This document shows positions 59,717 to 64,000 of a stretch of DNA of 64,000 bases, one piece after another (position 1 is the first letter of the stretch; every line of letters starts with the position of its first letter). A program made the position numbers and the translations under genes. The stretch spans positions 4,201,261 to 4,265,260 of the forward strand of contig NC_080053.1 in NCBI RefSeq assembly GCF_026212465.1, given 5' to 3'. The stretch is from Amaranthus tricolor (taxonomy: Eukaryota > Streptophyta > Magnoliopsida > Caryophyllales > Amaranthaceae). A model generated the notes under the pieces. The model ran no database searches, was not told the DNA's origin, and saw only the letters and a program-made list of their open reading frames with translations.

Positions 59717-60211
59717 TTACTACAATTTTTGATAATTTAAGTAAATATTAATAATAAATGAACATAATCAAACATTACGTTAAATTAACCACATGAAAAA
59801 ACAATAATTAATTAGCAACAACATAATTTACCTAATCATTACCAACAAACATAATGTTACAACATATTTATTATTAGGATTATTAATAATATTATTGTAA
59901 TTAATTTTCTAAATTCACAATAATCATAATAATAATAATAATAAAAATAATATTAACAAAAAAAATAACATTAATAATAATCATAACAATAATAACACAA
60001 ACAATAACAATAATTATAACACTAATAACAAAAACAATAATTAAAAATAAAATCAAAGGAAAATTTAATAACATTAACAATAACAACAAAAACAATAATA
60101 ACAATAAATAATAAAAATAATAATAATAACAGTAATAATAATAATAATAAAAATAATAAATATAATTAAAAATAATAATAATTACTCACAAAAAAACGGA
60201 AAAAAAAATGA

Positions 60212-60366
60212 ATCGCACAGATCTGGGCGACCACACCCCGGTCCAGTCGCAAAAAAAATCGCGGCTGGACCCCGGTTCAGTTGCACAATTTTGTGAGACT
60301 GGACCGGGGTCCAGCCGCGGTTTTTTCTGCGATTGGACCGGGGTGTGGTCGCCCAGATCTGTGCGA
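60212..60366. repeat. Subterminal hairpin of the second element
   Basis: About 155 bp of palindrome: TCGCACAGATCTGGGCGAC on the left and its exact reverse complement GTCGCCCAGATCTGTGCGA on the right; inner arms with CCCCGGTCCAGTCGC / GGACCGGGGT and CGCGGCTGGACC / GGTCCAGCCGCG also pair. Confidence 0.9.
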
Positions 60367-60874
60367 CTCGTTTAATTTTTTTTTTTAATTTTGAAATAAT
60401 AAGATTGGAAAGAAAAATTACCTCGATTAATTGTTTGCGGATTGAACTTCTTAGTTTTTGCTCCAAAATTTTGCTTTTGTAAGTTTGTTTTTTAAGTGTG
60501 ATAAGAAAATTTTTAGTGACATTGTGGTATATATAGGAAACTTTAGGTCCAGTGGCAAAATCGTAATTTTTTTAAAATTTAAAGGTAAATTTGTAATTTT
60601 ATTTGAAAATTGGCGATAAAATGAAAAGGATAACGAAGTTTAAGAATTGGGATATTTTATGAATGATGTAACATTTGTGTACTAAGCTAGTAGAAATGAC
60701 CCAATGTAATTTTTTATAGATGTTAAATGTACTCCATTTTGTTTTTTAAATAATCGAGATCATTTGTGTGTAAGTGTGTTCTTTCCCTTAGCTTAGGTGA
60801 AGTGAAGTCTATATACTAATTTAGTAAAACCTCTTTCGTGTTTGCTGTTGAGACCACTAAACCCTTGATTTGAG

Positions 60875-61087
60875 ATGAACAGACTTGCATCTTTTTTGCT
60901 CAAGAGAAATACTAGTAAAGCTTTCAATAATTCAATCTTCTTCAACGATGTCAAGGGATCATTAAGTTCTACCGCTTCCACATCTTCCTCTCAGGAATGT
61001 TTCAGACTTTTCTCATCCACCATTGCTTCTCATGCTTCTATTACCGCAAAAAATGCTGCCATTTCTGGTCTACGATCTTTGCCCAAG
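60875..61087 (+). CDS. First exon of an unidentified gene, probable mitochondrial presequence
   Basis: The ATG at 60875 opens a 71-codon exon ending in CCCAAG|GTATCA, a good donor. The peptide MNRLASFLLKRNTSKAF, then Ser/Thr-rich and RLFSSTIASHA, ends SGLRSLPK. It is rich in Arg, Lys, Ser and hydrophobics and lacks acidic residues at the start, as mitochondrial targeting presequences do. No enzymatic domain is in this exon, so the product cannot be named. The downstream sequence is intron-like, then RTE-LINE; later exons lie beyond the window, or the gene is broken. Confidence 0.5.
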
Positions 61088-61985
61088 GTATCATTCTTGA
61101 GCCTTCTTTTTCAATTTCATCAACCTAACTTTTCTTAAGTTTTAATGTTTTAATCTGATTTTTATGATTTTTTTTTCCTGGTTTGGTGCTTTTTTTTTTC
61201 TTTTTTTTTTTTTAGTTTATTGCCTGCTTAGATTATTGGATAATCAAAGCCATCTTTTCTAATAATGACTGAAAAGTAACTAGCAATAATATCTAACTTG
61301 ATTTCAAAATTTAGGAAACGTAAATTTAGTTAACTAGATTTTCATTCTCTCAAAATTTTTTTTCATTTTCGTCGCCATTGGAGACTCTCTTTCTCTCTCT
61401 TAATCTGGTATGCTCAATCCTTGCATTCATTATTACTTTTTTTTATGATTGTTTTCTGTTCAGTTGTTTGAATTTCAATCTAGTGGGAGTAATGGTGTAT
61501 ATAATGTATTAGGTGATTGAGAATCTGATAATATTCGTACTTTGTTTTTTGTAGGTTGTATTTTGTTTGGTTGTTTTGTTTGAATTGAATGTTTTCTGAT
61601 GTGATCTTTGAAGTGAATTTCTGTTCTCTGTGCTGATTGATTTGCGTTTTCTTGTTATGTTGCGTTGGATGGTTTTATGCTACTGATTGTAATTAGTATG
61701 ATTGCTTTGAAGATATTGCGTTAGTGTTGAATTGTGCTATTGGTGCACACCAAGTGTTCGATGAAATAAGTGAAGTGTTTTGGTGTTTTTTGTGTTGAAA
61801 CGAATCATTGTGCTATTTGTTATTTTTAATTGCTTTTAGTGTTATTATTATTATTATTATTTATTTGTTTTAAGCTCTCTTTTTTAAGTTAAGCTTGGGA
61901 GTGTTGTTGTCTGTTTTGGTTTGTTATTCATCTTGGAGTGTTGCTCTCCTTTTGGGGTTGAGTGTAATTTCTTAGGGTCTTCAAG
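61088..61985 (+). other. Intron-like T-rich DNA
   Basis: T-rich sequence with a CTCTCTTTCTCTCTC tract near 61385 and GTTTT-rich stretches, typical of a plant first intron. No second exon was recognised. Confidence 0.45.
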
Positions 61986-64000
61986 GTAGTAGGATAAAGC
62001 ATTTCGTGAACGATGTTGGATCACTTAAGGGGACATCGAGAGAGCTTGTGAAAGCACTTAAGGATCACAATATTTGTGTAGCATGCATTCAGGAGACAAG
62101 GTGGAAGGAGGGAGAGCATATGAGATAGAGGGGTATAAGTTGTGGTATGTAGACGTAAATGGCTAGCGAAATGGGGTCGGGATTCTAGTTGTAAAGGATC
62201 TAGGACATGTGTAAGTTAAGAAGTGTAATGATAGGATCATGTTGATTAATATACTAGTAGGGGAAGATGTGATCTCGATCATAAGTGCATATGGGCCTCA
62301 AGTAGGATTGAAAGAGCAAGAGATTTTTAGGACAACCTAGATGATTTGTTAGAGGCTATTTCGAATGATGAAAAAATTATTTTAAGAGGAGATTTCGATG
62401 GACACATAGGTACCCTGCCGGATGGCTATGATACGGTGCATGACGAATATGGATATGGGGTAAGAAACGAGAGTGGTGAACGCCTGCTTGAGTTTACTTT
62501 AGCTCACGAGATGTTGGTTGCAAACTCCAACTTTAGGAAGAAAGACGAACACTTCATTATGTATCGAAATGGTGGCTGTCAAACCCAAATTGATTATGTG
62601 TTAGTCCGAAGAGGGGATCGTGCCATGTGCATGTATTGTAAGGTTGTTTTGGGAAGCTGGATTCTCTCCATGTTTACTAGTGTTGGCTATAAGAATGCGG
62701 AAAAGAGTTGTTGAAAAGAGAACTTTCAAGAAACTTTTTTTATAGGTAACCTAAGAGATGAAGTGCGCTCAACATTCGCACAGAAGATTAGCTCGATAGG
62801 GTTTGCTAGAGAGATCCTTGGGGAGTCGAAGAGGAAGCCAAACATCATATTGGTTATAAAAGTGGGATAGTTTGGTGCAAAACATCATATTGGTTGCTAG
62901 GAGACCCTTGGGGAGTCGAAGAGGAAGCCAAAAGCATATAAGGATACGTGGTAGTTGAATGACGAAGTTCAGATTAAAATTAAGGAAAAGTTTAAGAGTT
63001 TAAGGAGCTTATGAACTGCGTAGTGAAATAGACCAAATTAACAAGAGAGAGAGAGATACAGAAAGGACAAACGAGCAGCAAAAAAACCAAAAAAAAGTAG
63101 TTGAGGGAAAGCTTTAGCTTATGGCAATTTCTATAAGACGTTAGACACTAAAGAGGGTGAAGCCTATATATTTAAGATCGTAAAGGCCTGGGCTAGGAAG
63201 AGGCGAGACCTCAAGTCAGAAGTACATCAAGAATGTAGACGGGAGAATTTTGTTGAAGCAGGAGAATTTTGATGAAGTAGGAGAATTTTGTTGAAGCAAG
63301 AGGACAACAAGACAAGGTGGCGAGACTATTTCTCCTTACTTTTCAACGAGGAAGGGGAATAGTGGAGGTCGAAAATGTGACTCACAACCCTCAAGGACAA
63401 CATGAAGTTGGGAAAATTAAGGACATAACAAGAGACGAGGTAAGACAATGTTATCCTCAAAACAACTAAGATACCGAATGAATGGAGGGGTAGCACACTC
63501 ATTCCAATTTTAAAAAAACAAAGGTGATGTCCAAACATGTGGGCACTATTAGAGGAATCAAACTCCTCAGCCATGCGATGAAATTGTGGGAGAGAGTAAT
63601 CGAGAGTAACATTAAACAAGTGTAGACGATATGGTGTTCATCGTTTTGGAAAAAGCTTATGATAATGTTCTACCCAGCATTATATGGGATAGGCCTTGGA
63701 GAAAAAGCTATTCAATTGAGGTATTTTAAGGGAATCCAAGACATGTATGAAGAAGGCATAACTAGCATCTAGATACCGATAGGGCTAAGAAACATTTTCC
63801 TGTTTAAGTGGATCTACACTAGGATTTGGCTCTAAGCCCTTTCTTATTTGCTACTATCCTTGATGAACTTTCCAAGGATATCAGGGATATCGTATCCTAG
63901 TGCATGTTTGCTGACGACATTGTGCTCGTAGTAGAATCCAGAGTAGTCAAGGCAAAATTAGAGGAGTGGTGAATAGCTCTTAAAGGAAAAAAGTTGCGCA
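61986..64000 (+). mobile_element. RTE-type LINE, endonuclease and RT, broken, runs off the right edge
   Basis: On + the broken frames match plant RTE-clade LINEs. Endonuclease: SRELVKAL, IQETRWKEGE near 62085, then from 62346 LRGDFDGHIGTLPDGYDTVH, EYGYGVRNESGERLLEFTLA and QTQIDYVLVRRGD. RT: GIKLLSHAMKLWERVIES near 63550, LEKAYD near 63650, IQDMYEEGITS near 63740 and FADDIVLVVE near 63910. Stops and frameshifts are common. A local duplication (GTCGAAGAGGAAGCCAAA at 62826 and 62916) and three copies of a GGAGAATTTTG(T/A)TGAAG unit (63241-63298) are later changes. Confidence 0.85.

Larger units (their letters stand above)
58159..60651. mobile_element. Second large MULE-like TIR element, deletion derivative
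   Basis: A 2493-bp element flanked by perfect 8-bp repeats ATATTTTA (58151-58158 and 60652-60659). Termini GGGAGTTACTAAATTTTTCC and CCCAATTCTTAAACTTCGTT (reverse complement of the right) belong to the same family as 40687-45095. The order is the same: FAR1-type gene on +, PMD gene on -, hairpin near the right end. A deletion fuses the FAR1 body to the PMD N-terminus near 59345. Confidence 0.9.

Overview
The window is nuclear DNA of a flowering plant, probably a eudicot; the species cannot be read from sequence alone. The signs are AT-rich intergenic DNA, GT-AG introns of up to 9.5 kb, long (TTA)n tracts, and a dense layer of LINEs, Ty3/gypsy and copia remnants, TIR elements and Stowaway-like MITEs. 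No bacterial, organellar or CRISPR features were seen.

Host genes: (1) A complete five-exon plastid hydroxymethylbilane synthase (HEMC) gene runs on + from 17973 to 28718; the exons join to an exact 359-codon frame. (2) A single-exon MIZ1-like (DUF617) gene lies convergently on - at 29423-30187. (3) A five-exon gene of the isoflavone reductase / phenylcoumaran benzylic ether reductase family lies on - from 50319 to 34612 (321 codons). (4) Exon 1 of an unidentified gene, with what looks like a mitochondrial presequence, is at 60875-61087 on +; the rest lies beyond the window or has been displaced by a LINE.

Mobile layer from left to right: a decayed L1-type LINE (1-3196); an old, badly decayed Ty3/gypsy element on + (about 4960-5362 and 13984-16125) split by a much younger Tekay/Del-like chromovirus on -, which has an intact 1617-codon gag-pol frame and a 2.4-kb 3' LTR but no 5' LTR, plus an acidic reading frame upstream of gag; MITEs and LTR fragments in HEMC introns; a TRIM-like element with PBS and PPT just downstream of the reductase gene; a LINE fragment, MITEs and a CACTA-like MITE in the reductase introns; a copia integrase fragment; a Helitron-like 3' end; and an RTE-type LINE at the right edge.

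The most unusual content is a family of three related TIR elements (40687-45095, 52383-53464, 58159-60651). They share about 110-bp termini and short GTCGC/GCGAC hairpins, and two have perfect 8-bp target duplications. The two larger copies carry a FAR1/WRKY-GCM1-type DNA-binding gene on one strand and a plant mobile domain (PMD) gene convergently on the other; each has lost the transposase core by a different internal deletion. The third copy is a near-perfect 1.08-kb foldback whose centre is a mirrored half of a tRNA-Ile-like gene with an altered anticodon.
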